64,000 bases of DNA from Streptomyces syringium (GCF_017876625.1 NZ_JAGIOH010000001.1:496001-560000), one strand, 5' to 3'; counted from the stretch's first letter, positions 16,201 through 25,209 are shown. A program made the numbers and translations. The notes: generated by a model from the letters alone, not told the origin.

Positions 16201-18766
16201 CCGCCGCCCCGTCGCACTTCCCCCGGGGCAAGGCAGAGACGACGGGGAACGCGCCGCCGGGGGCGTCGGCGGCCAGCCGGTGCAACGGACCGGACAGCGC
16301 CGGCTGCGGGGCGATCTCCACCACCGCCGCAAGCCCCGCTCCCACAGCACGCCGGACGGCATCGGCGAACCGGACGGGGCGTCGCACGTTGTGCCACCAA
16401 TACGCACCGTCCAGCTCCCCGGCCTCCACCGGTGCACCGGTCACCGTGGAATACATCGGCACCCGCGGCGCGCCGGGCTCAAGGCCGGCCAGTGCCGCAC
16501 GCAGCGGCTCCTCCACGACGTCCATCAGAGCACTGTGGAAGCCGTGGTCCACCGCGAGTTCACGGTAGAACACTCCGCGCTCGGCCAGCATGTGCCCCAT
16601 GGCGCGCAAGGCATCGGCCCGACCGGCCACGGTCACATCCCGGCCACTGTTGACCGCGGCGACCTCCAGACACCCGCCGTACGGGGCGATGGCCTCCCGT
16701 GCCTGGTTCTCGCTCAGGCCGACCGCGGCCATCCGGCCGGTGCCGGCCGTCACCGCCTGCGCCCGACTGCGCGCATCCACCACCCGTGCCGCCTGCGCCA
16801 GGTCCAGCGCACCGCAGGCGTACGCCGCCGGGATCTCGCCGGAACTGTGCCCCAGCACAGCAGCCGGACGCACCCCGCACGCCTCCAGCATCGCCACCAG
16901 GCCCACCTGGAAGGCGAACAGCGCCGGCTGCGCCACAGTGATATCGGTCATCGGCTCGGCACTGTCGCCCTGGTGGTCGGTGGCCAGCAGGGCTGCCACC
17001 GACCATCCCAGCAGGGGTTCCAGGTGGGCATCCGCCTCCTCGACAGCCCGCCGGAAGACCGGCTCCTGCGCCATGAGAGCGGCCCCCATGCCCGTCCACT
17101 GGGTGCCGTTGCCGCAGAAGACGAATGCCACGCCCCCCGGGGGATCCGACAGTGGACGCTGCACGTGTGCCTCGGATTCCGCCAGTACCGTCTCGTCCGT
17201 CGCGAGCATCTCCAGTTGCTCGGCCGCGTCCTGGGGGCCGGTGGCGAGGACGACGGCGCGGTGAGGGTGCAGGCCCCGGCGCTGTGAGGCCGTCCAGCAG
17301 AGGTCGTAGAAATCTTCCCGCGCCACCGTGCGCGCGTGGGCGGCGGCCGTCCGGGCCGCCTCCGCCAGCGCCGTGCGGCTCCGGGCGGACACCATCAGGG
17401 CCAACGGCCCCTCGTGCTCGGCCGGAGCCGCTGGGCGGCGCGGTGGCGCCGCTTCGAGTACCACGTGGGCGTTCGCGCCGCCGAAGCCGAAGCTGTTCAC
17501 CCCCACCACGCCGCCCTCAAGCCGCGCGACCGGGCGTGTGCCGGCGACGAGGCGGAGGTTGAGCCCGGCGAAATCGATGTCCGGGTTCACCGGCTCCGCG
17601 TGCAAGGACGCCGGGATGAGGCCGTGCCGGAGCACCAGCATGCCCTTGAACAACCCCGCCATCCCGGACGCCGGCTCCAGATGCCCCAGGCTGGTCTTCA
17701 CCGAACCGAACGGCAACGGCCCGCTGGTGCGGCGTACTCCCAGGGCCTCTCCCACCGCCCGGCACTCCAGCGGGTCCCCCACCGGGGTACCCGTGCCGTG
17801 CGCCTCGAAGTACAGCAACTGGTCCGGGGCGGCCCCGGCCCGCTCGTACACCTCGCCCAGCAGTCTGCGCTGCATCTCCGTGCTCGGAACGGTCATCGCC
17901 GACGTGCGCCCGTCGCAGTTCGTGCCACTGGCCGCGATCACCGCGTGCACCCGGTCGCCGTCCGCCAGCGCGTCCGCCAGCCGCTTGAGCACCACCACCC
18001 CGCCGCCCTCGGCCCGCACGTAGCCGTCGGCCTGCGCGGAGAACGCCGCGCACCGCCCGCGCGGCGAGAGCATCATCGCCTTCGAGAACCCGATGTAGTG
18101 GTACGGACTGAGCAGTACTTGCGCGCCACCCGCGACAGCCACCCGGCCGACTCCCGCACGCAGGGCCTCGCACGCCTGGTGCACGGCGATCAGCGACGAG
18201 GAACAAGCGGTGTCCACCGCCATGCTGGGGCCGCGGAAGTCGAAGGCATACGAGAGCCGGTTCGCCGCGATCGACAGAGACGAACCGCTCATCGAGTAAG
18301 GGGTGATCTCCTCCACCCGCGCCGTCTGCAGCACGCCGTAGGACATGTCGGAGATGCCGACGAAGACAGCGGTGTCGGACCCGGCCAGGGCGGCCGGGTC
18401 GATGGCCGCGTCGTCCAGCGCCTCCGCCGTCATCTCCAGCAGCATCCGCTGCTGCGGATCCATGTGCTTCGCCTCACGCGGGGAAATCCCGAAGTACTCC
18501 GGGTCGAACCCCGTCACATCTTCCAGGTAGCCGCCCGCCATCGTGTAGGCGCGCCCCGGCCGTGCGGGGTCCGGATCGCAGAACCTCGCCGCGTCGAACC
18601 GGTCCGCGGGCGGTGTCCTGCTGATCAGCTCCCTTTCCTGGAGCAGCGCGGACCACAACCCGCCCAGCCCGGTGATCCCGCCCGGCAGACGACACGCCAC
18701 CCCCACCACGGCCAGTGGGACGGAAGCCTCACACGCTCGCGAGGATTCCGGTACGCGGTACGCCAT
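13241..18766 (-). CDS. Highly reducing-type PKS, N-terminal part (KS-AT-DH-MT)
   Basis: 1,841-aa polyketide synthase segment. Domains in order: KS (VDTACSSSL with Cys188; EAHGTGT; GHLEPASG), AT (FVFCGNGTQWTGMG; GHSSGE with Ser641; an HGFHS motif of the malonyl-specific type), DH (DHRIAGVVVMP with His943; DGALQAG), then a C-methyltransferase (ILEVGAGTGG, near residue 1400). A structural KR-like region follows, and the start of ER ends in a premature TGA. With the downstream ER-KR-ACP this gives a single iterative-type reducing module, expected to make a reduced, possibly methyl-branched acyl chain. ATG at 18766 is chosen for GGAG 5 nt upstream. It is first in the operon leading to the lanthipeptide genes. 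Confidence 0.9.
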   Translation of the reverse strand: MAYRVPESSRACEASVPLAVVGVACRLPGGITGLGGLWSALLQERELISRTPPADRFDAARFCDPDPARPGRAYTMAGGYLEDVTGFDPEYFGISPREAKHMDPQQRMLLEMTAEALDDAAIDPAALAGSDTAVFVGISDMSYGVLQTARVEEITPYSMSGSSLSIAANRLSYAFDFRGPSMAVDTACSSSLIAVHQACEALRAGVGRVAVAGGAQVLLSPYHYIGFSKAMMLSPRGRCAAFSAQADGYVRAEGGGVVVLKRLADALADGDRVHAVIAASGTNCDGRTSAMTVPSTEMQRRLLGEVYERAGAAPDQLLYFEAHGTGTPVGDPLECRAVGEALGVRRTSGPLPFGSVKTSLGHLEPASGMAGLFKGMLVLRHGLIPASLHAEPVNPDIDFAGLNLRLVAGTRPVARLEGGVVGVNSFGFGGANAHVVLEAAPPRRPAAPAEHEGPLALMVSARSRTALAEAARTAAAHARTVAREDFYDLCWTASQRRGLHPHRAVVLATGPQDAAEQLEMLATDETVLAESEAHVQRPLSDPPGGVAFVFCGNGTQWTGMGAALMAQEPVFRRAVEEADAHLEPLLGWSVAALLATDHQGDSAEPMTDITVAQPALFAFQVGLVAMLEACGVRPAAVLGHSSGEIPAAYACGALDLAQAARVVDARSRAQAVTAGTGRMAAVGLSENQAREAIAPYGGCLEVAAVNSGRDVTVAGRADALRAMGHMLAERGVFYRELAVDHGFHSALMDVVEEPLRAALAGLEPGAPRVPMYSTVTGAPVEAGELDGAYWWHNVRRPVRFADAVRRAVGAGLAAVVEIAPQPALSGPLHRLAADAPGGAFPVVSALPRGKCDGAAARRAATRLLAARGRGAMDGWFPRTGHVADLPPYPWQRERYWHGTPEHWIRTSGDGVLVHPLLGERAPGLEPRWYAAVERTRTPWLTDHRIAGVVVMPAAGYVEMALAAAREVFGAGLPAEISDLDITRALALPWDAAMDIRVETSLSDEDGIFRIASSVGEAGGWRLHARGRIRPLTAAPSDPVVTSAVGKRLPRPFTGEELYAAMKRGGLEYGPAFRVLRDVHAGDSEVLAAYRCEVPDGGYGGYIVHPALLDGALQAGTPLMLDTRTGYLPAGIDRVRHWARPAPQGLIHVRQRSRTTREVVWDIAVLGCDGAVAVELTGCRLHSVGPWNTDRGKEYTSVLRAAPLPGQPVRRWTPPSPSEVAAAARRTWHPSRETEPDQQYAKLLAMRTRMNAVGALRAFEQLLPGRETFTFEDLVAAGVQPRHEKLVRLLARTAQDEGLLADDHGSWRRLGEPPDLPELSDLSGLASWVASVSLQVRFAAHLADLWCGRRDPLDLMFQDSGPEMIQQYYDLDPSTRVHNRMATHVLSALLRAWPRDRPLRILEVGAGTGGLAAHLLPLLDDRAHYTFTDISATFFPAAQARFDAHIPRMTYRTLDLDTDPVRQGYAEGSFDLVIAGYALHTAADLRAGLRRLARLTAPGGHLMTLEVHDLPLLAMVFGTLENFWHAQDRDLRPDSILLPRRQWLTVLADSGFEDVVQPIPEPAPLQDAFSVLLARTPPTGERQAAVTELQPPAVGSWLLFTEHDDEEELARLLAGELAAAGCASADVTPCPPDHPTWQEALAAAPDAAVVLMLGSAHDRAADRDPVAGVELAVGRAAMLRCLARAEPDRTGRPRHLVLVTHPSGALPAPERPAFPGQATVWAATRTLAHELPIAVRRISLDRGPEPAQDAVRLARELLAGHSPEDSQSLPAVHDEVALTHHGRFVHCVQEAQPATRTAESGTPAAYRLELKDQGLAYRLRWTEIAPFEPGPEDVVIAVHAAA

Positions 18767-18975
18767 CACCACTCCAGACCTGTACAGGACCGGTACTCCG
18801 CCGATCCGGTGGCGGACGACTGTTCGGCGTCGGCCGGCAGCGAGTTCCCGCCGGCACATAAGCACTTTCCGGGCTACCAGCACTTAATGAACCAAGATGA
18901 GAATTCACCCATCCGATACAAAACGATCAGGAGAGTCTCGAACACCGAGCGGAACGGAATTCCCGGCTCGAAAGG
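18767..18975 (-). promoter_or_regulatory. AT-richer leader upstream of the PKS/lanthipeptide genes
   Basis: 209-nt gap between the 1,244-aa gene and the PKS start. The stretch about 18,870-18,960 is markedly AT-richer than its surroundings and is the likely promoter region of the operon. Several TTG(N)AT-like hexamers occur on the minus strand, but I cannot choose a -35/-10 pair. No perfect operator palindrome was found. Confidence 0.35.
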
Positions 18976-21900
18976 CTAGACGCCGAGCAGAGAGGAGACC
19001 GGGCCGATGGGCTCCCATCCCGGGTCGCGCTCGGTGAGGCGGTCGAAGACACGGCGCCAGGCCGCCGCGTCGGTGCCGAGGCGGTCGCGTACCAGGGCGG
19101 CCACCTCCTCCAGGGCCGCCCGCACGGCAGCCGGGGCGTCGGTACGGCGGCGGGCGGCGTTGAGGTAGCCGAGGACCAGGGCGGCGGGGGCGACCTCCCC
19201 GACCAGCTCGGGGCCGGTCACCAGGCCGGCGCCGAGCAGGTGGTCGAGCTGGACGGTGAGCGGTTCGTGGAAGTGATCGCCCAGTCCGTGGCGGAGCCGG
19301 GCGCGTGTGGTTTCCGGATCCGCGGTGGTGGCCCCGCGGCGTGTGGGCACGGGCAGGTCCGCGGCGTGGCGGAGTCTGAGCTCGGCGGGAGCGCCGGGGT
19401 GGTTGACCAGCAACGACCAGTGCGGAATGGGCGCGCGGCGGTGTTCGGCTTCCAGCTCGTCCCAGTCCGGATCGCCGGGCAGGCCGTGGATCCGGCTCGT
19501 AGCCGACCATCGCTGGTCGCAGCGGCGCAGCCGCCCGGCGAACTTCTCCGTGGCCAGCTCGCGATCGGCGCGGGCGCTGAGGACGGCGACGGCGGCCGCG
19601 GGGTCGTCGGCCGCCAGCGCCTTCTGGCAGAGCCGGGTCACGGCGGGGCCGAGGTGGCCGCTGCCCACCAGGGAGGCGAGGCGCTGCCTGCCGCCGTGCC
19701 GCAGGAGGTTGAGGCAGCCGACGGTCTGCTGGGCGAGACCCAGGTGTTTGCCCATCCGGGCGAAGACGAGTTCGATGAGGTCCGGTTCGGCCGACTGGAG
19801 CCAGAGGGCGCCCCCGGGCGGGGTCGCGGCGGGGTCGGCCCGCAGCTCGCGGGTCAGTGTGCCCGCCACCCGGGACGGCGCGGTGGTGGCGATGCGCCGC
19901 CGGACGAAGTGGTGCTGGCTGTTGCGTATCAACGTCAGGTCGGTGGCAGGGTCCTGGAGGTCGGCCAGCCGGTGCTCCAGGTCTTCGGTCAGCCAGCGTG
20001 CCTGCTCGGCGAGGACCCGCAGTGCCTGTGGGTCGCGCAGCCGGAGGAGGTGCTCGAAGGCGGCCTGCGGGGTGTGGTCGTACCTGAGGAGATACGCGGC
20101 GAGCAGCCAGGGGCCGTCGGGCCCGAGGCGGGGCAGTACAGCGGCGACGGTCTCGGGACGCGCCAGGCAGAGCAGGGTGCCCACCGGCCACAGCCACAGG
20201 TGGTTCCCCCGGGCGAGGAGACGCACGGCGGCGTCGGGGCCGGCGGGGACGGGGGTGTGCCCCGACTCCCCGCCCTCGGTGTCCTCTCGCGGGGCTGCCA
20301 TGCCGGCGCCGTCGGGTACGGGCAGCGTGCGGGAGCGGGCGAGGACCTCGGGCCAGGTGGCACCGTCGACCCGCCGCCAACTGTCGCTGTGGGCTTCTGC
20401 GGCCGCGGCCGCGGCCAGCCGCAGCCAGGCGTCCGCGTCGGTGCCGAGCTCGCTGTGGAGCAGTTCGGCGAGCGCGTTCCGCCAGGCCACGGGGAAGGCC
20501 AGGCGCCGCCAGTCGTGCGGCAGGTGGATCAACTGGCAGGCGGGGAAGGTGTGGAGGATGTCGTCGGCCTGGAGGATGCCGTGCGTGTAGGCCCGCTCGG
20601 CGAGGCGCCAGGCGGTCCTTTCATGGGGGCGGGCGAGCTCGGTCAGCACCTCGTCGCGGGTGGGAGCGGCGTACCAGCCGTCCTTGGGTGCGACCCCGTG
20701 GTCGCGGCAGGCGTCCATCAGCCAGTCCGGGGACTCCCAGCCGGGGCAGTCGACGAGGTCGTGATGGGCGAGGAAGTGGAGGCTGCCGGGGTCGTCGGGC
20801 AGAGGGGCGTCGTCGGGGCAGAGCGAGAGCAGCAGGTCCAGGGCGCTCAGGGCCGCCCGTTGGCGCGCGCCGCGTGGGGCATCGGGAAGGCGGTGGTCGG
20901 CTGGGTCCGCCACCGCCGTGGGGCAGGCCGCGTCCTGCTCGGGAGCGGGCTGTTCCCGGGAGCCGTGCCCCGCCTTCCCGTGCGTGCCGTCCGCCGGTGG
21001 TGTCCGCCCTGCCACCGTGAGGAGTTCGGGCAGGGTGCCGTCGAACGCGGGCACCAGGCGCGCCAGTGCTTCCCACGTCTCGGGGCGGTTCGAGAGGTGT
21101 GCCCGTGCGGCGGTGCGCAGTGCCTCGCGGGCGTCTTCGGTCAGCAGGCCGCGATCCGCCAGGGTGGCCAGCGCGCTCACGGCGCGGGCGGCGGGGCGGG
21201 CGAGCCGCACGATGTCGACGGGGTCCAGGAATCCCACACGGACCATTCCCGTGGCCCATTCGCCGGCGGAGTCGTCCAGCGGCTCCTGGGCCAGCCGCCG
21301 GGTGGGTGGGGTGAGGTTGCCGCCGTATCGGCCGTCGGCCCGCCACGACGCGTTCAGCACGCTGAGCGAGAAGTCTGCCCGGTCCGCGTCGGTGGCGTCC
21401 TCGTGCCGGACCAGTTCCTCGGCGGCCTTCGGCATGAAGGGGGTCAGCCGGTTGGCGGCGGCCAGGGCCCGGAAGTCCTGGGCGTACGGCTCGCCGATCA
21501 GCTCACGGAGGGTGCTGGTGCCGCGCACGGTGGCCAGCAGCCGGGTGAGCGTGGCGGGGTCCTCGTACGGCTCGCCCCGGGCACGCAGCAGGGCGGCGCC
21601 GTCCGGTTCGTCCAGCGCGGCGGCGGCTTCGGCGCTGATGTCCGGGTGGAGGTGACGCGTGGTCGAGGGGTCGGCGAGCATGCGCCGCACGGCGTCCGGA
21701 CCGCGCAGCTCCCGGACGCGCACGAGGGCGTAGCGCTGGGCCGTCCTGCGCACACCCCGGCCGAGCGCCTTCACGACGAGTTCGGGGTCGCCACAGGCGA
21801 GCAGCGGGACGTGCCAGGTACGGGGGACGTCGCCCGTGGCGGAGAGCAGTTCGGCACGCAGCCCCGGCTCCAGCGGTACGCGGTGCGTCGCGTGGGCGAT

Positions 21901-22707
21901 GGCGCGGCGCAGGGAGGGGGTGCACCGGGGGTTGCGGTAGACGGCAGCGTTGACGGCCGGGTCGTCGGCGGCGATGAGCCGTTTGAGGACGCGGGCGTCC
22001 AGCCTGGGGTGACCGGCGAGCGCGGCACGGGAACGTCGGTCGCCCCGGGCGGCCACGGTGGCCGTCAGGGCGGGGCCGGGGAGGGAACCCGTGGCCAGCA
22101 TGTCGCGGAGGGTGGTGTCCGGCAGCGTGGGGAGGGCGGCCGCCGCGTCCTCCGGTGGGGCGTGTTCCAGCAGCAGGCGCACGGTGGCGGGCATGGTCCT
22201 GGGCGGGAGCGGTATCGGGTCGGTGGCCGGCTCCGGCTCGGCGGCGAGCAGCTCGGGCAGGGTGCCGCGGTACGTGCCCAGCGCGTCGTGGACGCCCCGC
22301 CAGCGGGCCGGATCCGTGCCGAGGTGCCGCGCGGCCAGCTCCCGCAGGCGGGCGGCCGCGCGGCCGCCGGGGACGACGGCGGGGCCCAGCAGGCCGGCCA
22401 GGGCGCGGGCGGGCCGGGCCCGCTCCACCAGTTCCGCCGCGAGCTCGTCGTCGAGTTCACCGGCCTGCCGCGCGGCGTCGGCGAGCCGGCCGAGGGCGGG
22501 TGCGGGGGTGCCCGGCGCGGCGAGCGCCGCGCGCAGGGCCGCGCCGGGCGCCACGCCTCCGCCGCCGTGCTTCCCGGCCTCCGGCTCCGGCGCGTCCTCC
22601 CCGAACAGCCGCCTCACCGCGGACCTGTCCTCCGGCGGCAACCCCGGCACCAACAGCCGAAGGGCATGACGCCGCGACTCCGCTTCGTGCCCGTACGTAC
22701 GCGCCAC
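18976..22707 (-). CDS. Large protein of unknown function
   Basis: 1,243-aa protein from GTG at 22707 (AGAGGGGGG ribosome-binding site; a TTG at 22770 would lengthen it to 1,264 aa). I do not recognise a family. It is Ala/Leu/Arg-rich and mostly helical, with recurring motifs such as AGHPRLDARVLKRLIAADD and RNPRCTPSLRRAI that look like leucine-rich-variant or HEAT-type helical repeats. No signal peptide, membrane segment or catalytic motif is seen. It lies on the same strand as the PKS operon but 209 nt upstream, so it may be separate. Possible role as a protein-interaction scaffold is inference. Confidence 0.75.
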   Translation of the reverse strand: MARTYGHEAESRRHALRLLVPGLPPEDRSAVRRLFGEDAPEPEAGKHGGGGVAPGAALRAALAAPGTPAPALGRLADAARQAGELDDELAAELVERARPARALAGLLGPAVVPGGRAAARLRELAARHLGTDPARWRGVHDALGTYRGTLPELLAAEPEPATDPIPLPPRTMPATVRLLLEHAPPEDAAAALPTLPDTTLRDMLATGSLPGPALTATVAARGDRRSRAALAGHPRLDARVLKRLIAADDPAVNAAVYRNPRCTPSLRRAIAHATHRVPLEPGLRAELLSATGDVPRTWHVPLLACGDPELVVKALGRGVRRTAQRYALVRVRELRGPDAVRRMLADPSTTRHLHPDISAEAAAALDEPDGAALLRARGEPYEDPATLTRLLATVRGTSTLRELIGEPYAQDFRALAAANRLTPFMPKAAEELVRHEDATDADRADFSLSVLNASWRADGRYGGNLTPPTRRLAQEPLDDSAGEWATGMVRVGFLDPVDIVRLARPAARAVSALATLADRGLLTEDAREALRTAARAHLSNRPETWEALARLVPAFDGTLPELLTVAGRTPPADGTHGKAGHGSREQPAPEQDAACPTAVADPADHRLPDAPRGARQRAALSALDLLLSLCPDDAPLPDDPGSLHFLAHHDLVDCPGWESPDWLMDACRDHGVAPKDGWYAAPTRDEVLTELARPHERTAWRLAERAYTHGILQADDILHTFPACQLIHLPHDWRRLAFPVAWRNALAELLHSELGTDADAWLRLAAAAAAEAHSDSWRRVDGATWPEVLARSRTLPVPDGAGMAAPREDTEGGESGHTPVPAGPDAAVRLLARGNHLWLWPVGTLLCLARPETVAAVLPRLGPDGPWLLAAYLLRYDHTPQAAFEHLLRLRDPQALRVLAEQARWLTEDLEHRLADLQDPATDLTLIRNSQHHFVRRRIATTAPSRVAGTLTRELRADPAATPPGGALWLQSAEPDLIELVFARMGKHLGLAQQTVGCLNLLRHGGRQRLASLVGSGHLGPAVTRLCQKALAADDPAAAVAVLSARADRELATEKFAGRLRRCDQRWSATSRIHGLPGDPDWDELEAEHRRAPIPHWSLLVNHPGAPAELRLRHAADLPVPTRRGATTADPETTRARLRHGLGDHFHEPLTVQLDHLLGAGLVTGPELVGEVAPAALVLGYLNAARRRTDAPAAVRAALEEVAALVRDRLGTDAAAWRRVFDRLTERDPGWEPIGPVSSLLGV

Positions 22708-22871
22708 CGGGCGCCCCCCTCTGTTCGTTCCCGCATCGTGCGACTCGATCCCACCACATGCCTGTGACAACGCCCTTCGGCGGATGGGTGCCGGTGCGCG
22801 CGACCGCCTTGGTGTGCATGCTGGAAGCGTCGAGTCACACGTGTTTCCGGCAACAGGTTCTGGGCGGCGTC

Positions 22872-23531
22872 ATGTGCTGGAGCGCGACGGCGGACCTCGT
22901 GGCGGGCAGCGGCATCGCCGCGGTCGGGGTGGTCTGTGTGGTGCGGCTGCGCCGTGCCCGTGATCTGCCGCTCGGTGCGCTTCCGCTGCTCCTGGGGACC
23001 CATCAGATCGTCGAGTCCGCCGTCTGGCGTTCCGGCGGCGGTACGGGCCCCGCGACCTTGGCCTGGGCCGTCATCGCCCTGCCGCTGCTGGCGGTATGGG
23101 TTCCGTTCGGCGTATGGCTCGCCGCTCCGCCGGCCGCCCGGAGCCGGTTGGTGGCCCCCGCCGCCGTGGGCATCGCCACCTCCGGCGTCCTCGCGTACTT
23201 CCTCGGCACGCGGCCCGTGACGGCCCAGATCCGCGGCCACACGCTCGGCTACGTCCTCGACCTGCCGCACGCTCCGCTGATCGTCGGGGGTTATCTCCTC
23301 GCCACGGTCGGCTCTCTGCTGCTCGGTGGTGATCCGCTGTTGCGTCTCCTCGGGGTGCTGGTCGCGGCCGGGGCGGTGATCTGCGCGGCGCTGTGGCGGC
23401 TGGAGTTCATCTCCACCTGGTGCGCCTTCGCGGCGGTGGCGGCCGTCGTGATGCTCGCCTGGGTGCGGCGGCGCCCGGACGGCCCCGTGCCGCCGCGCCT
23501 GTCCGGTGCCCGGAGTCCGGCGGGCCGGTGA
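22872..23531 (+). CDS. DUF6629-like integral membrane protein
   Basis: 219-aa protein with about seven hydrophobic helices, beginning MCWSATADLVAGSG as in the actinobacterial DUF6629 family. The frame is open well upstream on the complement of the 1,244-aa gene, but the ATG at 22872 matches the family's typical N-terminus. It contains GTHQIVESAVW early and a Trp/Cys-containing segment (EFISTWCAF) near the end. Function is not known. It is divergent from the large unknown gene. Confidence 0.75.
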   Translation: MCWSATADLVAGSGIAAVGVVCVVRLRRARDLPLGALPLLLGTHQIVESAVWRSGGGTGPATLAWAVIALPLLAVWVPFGVWLAAPPAARSRLVAPAAVGIATSGVLAYFLGTRPVTAQIRGHTLGYVLDLPHAPLIVGGYLLATVGSLLLGGDPLLRLLGVLVAAGAVICAALWRLEFISTWCAFAAVAAVVMLAWVRRRPDGPVPPRLSGARSPAGR

Positions 23532-23573
23532 AGGCCTTTCCCTCGAACCGGCGCCCACCGCTCGGGAACGGAC

Positions 23574-24041
23574 TCAGTTCGACGTCGTGCGATAGCGGCC
23601 GCGGAACTCCGCCAGCAGTTCGTCGGTCACCTCGGCACCCGCGGCCACCGCGGCGTGCACCTCGCGGAAGTACCCCTCGTATCCGGCGGGGGTGTACAGG
23701 CACAGGGCCCTCGCGGTCTCCGTGCCCGCGTTCCGGAAGCCGTGGGGTGTCCCCCGAACGGCCGCCAGCAGGGTGCCGGGGCCGGCGGTCACCTCGCCGT
23801 CCCCGTTGTGGAGGGTCAACTCGCCCTCCAGTACGTAGAAATACTCGTCGTGTCCGTGGTGGACGTGGGGCCGGGCGCCCACGATCCCCGGCTCCAGCGT
23901 GAACTCCTCGAAGGAGAACCGTCCCCCGGTGTGCTCGGCGGTCAGCTTGAAGAAGTGCCGGACCCCCGCCACGTCCATCAACTCCCCTTCATCGGGGCGT
24001 CGAAGCAAGGGCCGGGGGTCCGTCGTCTCGTGTTCGATCAT
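23574..24041 (-). CDS. Cupin-domain protein
   Basis: 155-aa single-domain cupin. The metal-binding first motif HVHHGHDEYFYVLEGE and the second-motif region GTPHGFRNAG are clear, placing it in the mononuclear-metal beta-barrel superfamily. The ATG at 24041 (MIEHE) is preferred over the longer open frame from 24185, because the extra residues are not cupin-like. No Shine-Dalgarno sequence is visible. It converges with the DUF6629-like gene. Substrate unknown; could be a small dioxygenase, isomerase or binding protein. Confidence 0.8.
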   Translation of the reverse strand: MIEHETTDPRPLLRRPDEGELMDVAGVRHFFKLTAEHTGGRFSFEEFTLEPGIVGARPHVHHGHDEYFYVLEGELTLHNGDGEVTAGPGTLLAAVRGTPHGFRNAGTETARALCLYTPAGYEGYFREVHAAVAAGAEVTDELLAEFRGRYRTTSN

Positions 24042-24215
24042 CGTCGCATGATGCCAGGGCTCCCCCGTCCGGGCGTAGCGGAATACCGCACCGGTCGTCA
24101 CGGCATGGCGTATTGACCCCACCCGACGGAGGTCGCGAGACTGGACCGCCCGGCAGCCGCCGACACCGGCTCCGGCCACCAGCACTGAGCGACCGCCTCA
24201 CGACCGGGAGACGTG

Positions 24216-24980
24216 GTGACAGGACAGGTTGTTCCGCACGAGGTACAGGGCGGCGGCTCCGAACGGTGCCTGCTGCTCCACAACTGGTTCGGTGACCGTA
24301 CGAGCTTCGGGCCGATGCGCGAGCACCTGAACGGTGACGCGTTCAGTTACGCGTTCCTGGACTGCCGCGGATACGGCGAGGCGAGGGACATGCCCGGCGC
24401 GTTCACCATGGAGGAGGCCGCCGGGGACGCCCTCGCCGTGGCCGACCGACTGGGCTGGGAGACGTTTTCGGTCGTCGGCCACTCCATGGGCGCGAAGGCG
24501 GCCCAACTGATGCTGCTGGACGCGCCGTCCCGCGTCCGCTCGATCATCGGGGTCTCTCCGGTGCCCGCGTCCGGATTTCCCATGGACGAGGAGACCTGGG
24601 GGCTCTTCGCCGGGGCCGCGGAGAATCCCGGCAACCGCAGGGCGATCATCGACAACACGACGGGCGGGCGGCACGACGATGCCTGGCTGGACGCCATGGT
24701 GAGCCGCTCGGTGGAGCGGTCCTCGCCGGCCGCCTTCCGCGCGTATCTGGACTCCTGGGCGCGCGAGGACTTCCACGAGCGCGTGGAGGGCAACCAGGTG
24801 CCGGTGCTCCTCGTCGCCGGGGCGCACGACCCGGCGCTGGGCGGCGAGGCGATGGAGTCCACGTGGCTGCGGTGGTACCCGCACGCGGAACTCGACGTTT
24901 TCCCGGACGCCGGCCACTACGCACCGGAGGAGTCCCCCGAAGCCCTCGCGGTGGCTGTGGAGCGTTTTCTCGGCCGGTGA
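24216..24980 (+). CDS. Alpha/beta-fold hydrolase
   Basis: 254-aa alpha/beta hydrolase with the nucleophile elbow GHSMG near residue 90, an oxyanion-hole-type LLHNWFGDR near the N-terminus, a late acid in GAHDPALGG and the catalytic His in DAGHYAPEE. Two adjacent GTG codons (24213 and 24216) are possible starts; the second has the better spacing to GGGAG at 24206-24210. A strong terminator follows. Substrate unknown (ester, lactone or haloperoxidase-like). Confidence 0.85.
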   Translation: MTGQVVPHEVQGGGSERCLLLHNWFGDRTSFGPMREHLNGDAFSYAFLDCRGYGEARDMPGAFTMEEAAGDALAVADRLGWETFSVVGHSMGAKAAQLMLLDAPSRVRSIIGVSPVPASGFPMDEETWGLFAGAAENPGNRRAIIDNTTGGRHDDAWLDAMVSRSVERSSPAAFRAYLDSWAREDFHERVEGNQVPVLLVAGAHDPALGGEAMESTWLRWYPHAELDVFPDAGHYAPEESPEALAVAVERFLGR

Positions 24981-25012
24981 AGCGCGGCCTTGACGGCCAG
25001 GACAGGAAGAGA

Positions 25013-25044
25013 CCACCCCGCACCGGGGAAGAGGTGCGGGGTGG
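25013..25044 (+). terminator. Strong hairpin after the hydrolase gene
   Basis: Perfect 12-bp stem CCACCCCGCACC / GGTGCGGGGTGG with an 8-nt loop, followed by CGCCTTTTAC. A stem plus T-rich tail 32 nt past the stop makes a good rho-independent terminator. Confidence 0.85.
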
Positions 25045-25144
25045 CGCCTTTTACGGGGATGACGGCCGGCCCGAAATGGAACCCTGCCGTGCCGTTTCCG
25101 AATTTGACTGCCGCAATGTGCGCGCCCTTCACCGGGGACATTAA

Positions 25145-25175
25145 AAAGGCGACCACCGAATCGGTGGCCGCCTTT
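25145..25175 (-). terminator. Hairpin downstream of the 142-aa unknown gene
   Basis: Nearly perfect inverted repeat (AAAGGCGACCACCGA / TCGGTGGCCGCCTTT, one mismatch). Read on the minus strand it ends in CCTTTTTAA, so it fits as terminator of the minus-strand gene ending at 25210. Confidence 0.75.
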
Positions 25176-25209
25176 GCAGATTACCCTCGGGGCACCTGGC
25201 TGAAAACCG

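Noticed and set aside
19240..22767. 1,175-aa plus-strand frame opposite the large unknown gene
   Set aside because: Gly/Ala/Val/Arg composition typical of the complement of GC-rich coding DNA; the minus-strand frame has an RBS and protein-like sequence.
22155..22871. N-terminal extension of the DUF6629-like gene
   Set aside because: Residues before MCWSATAD are antisense shadow, and the family N-terminus begins at the ATG at 22872.
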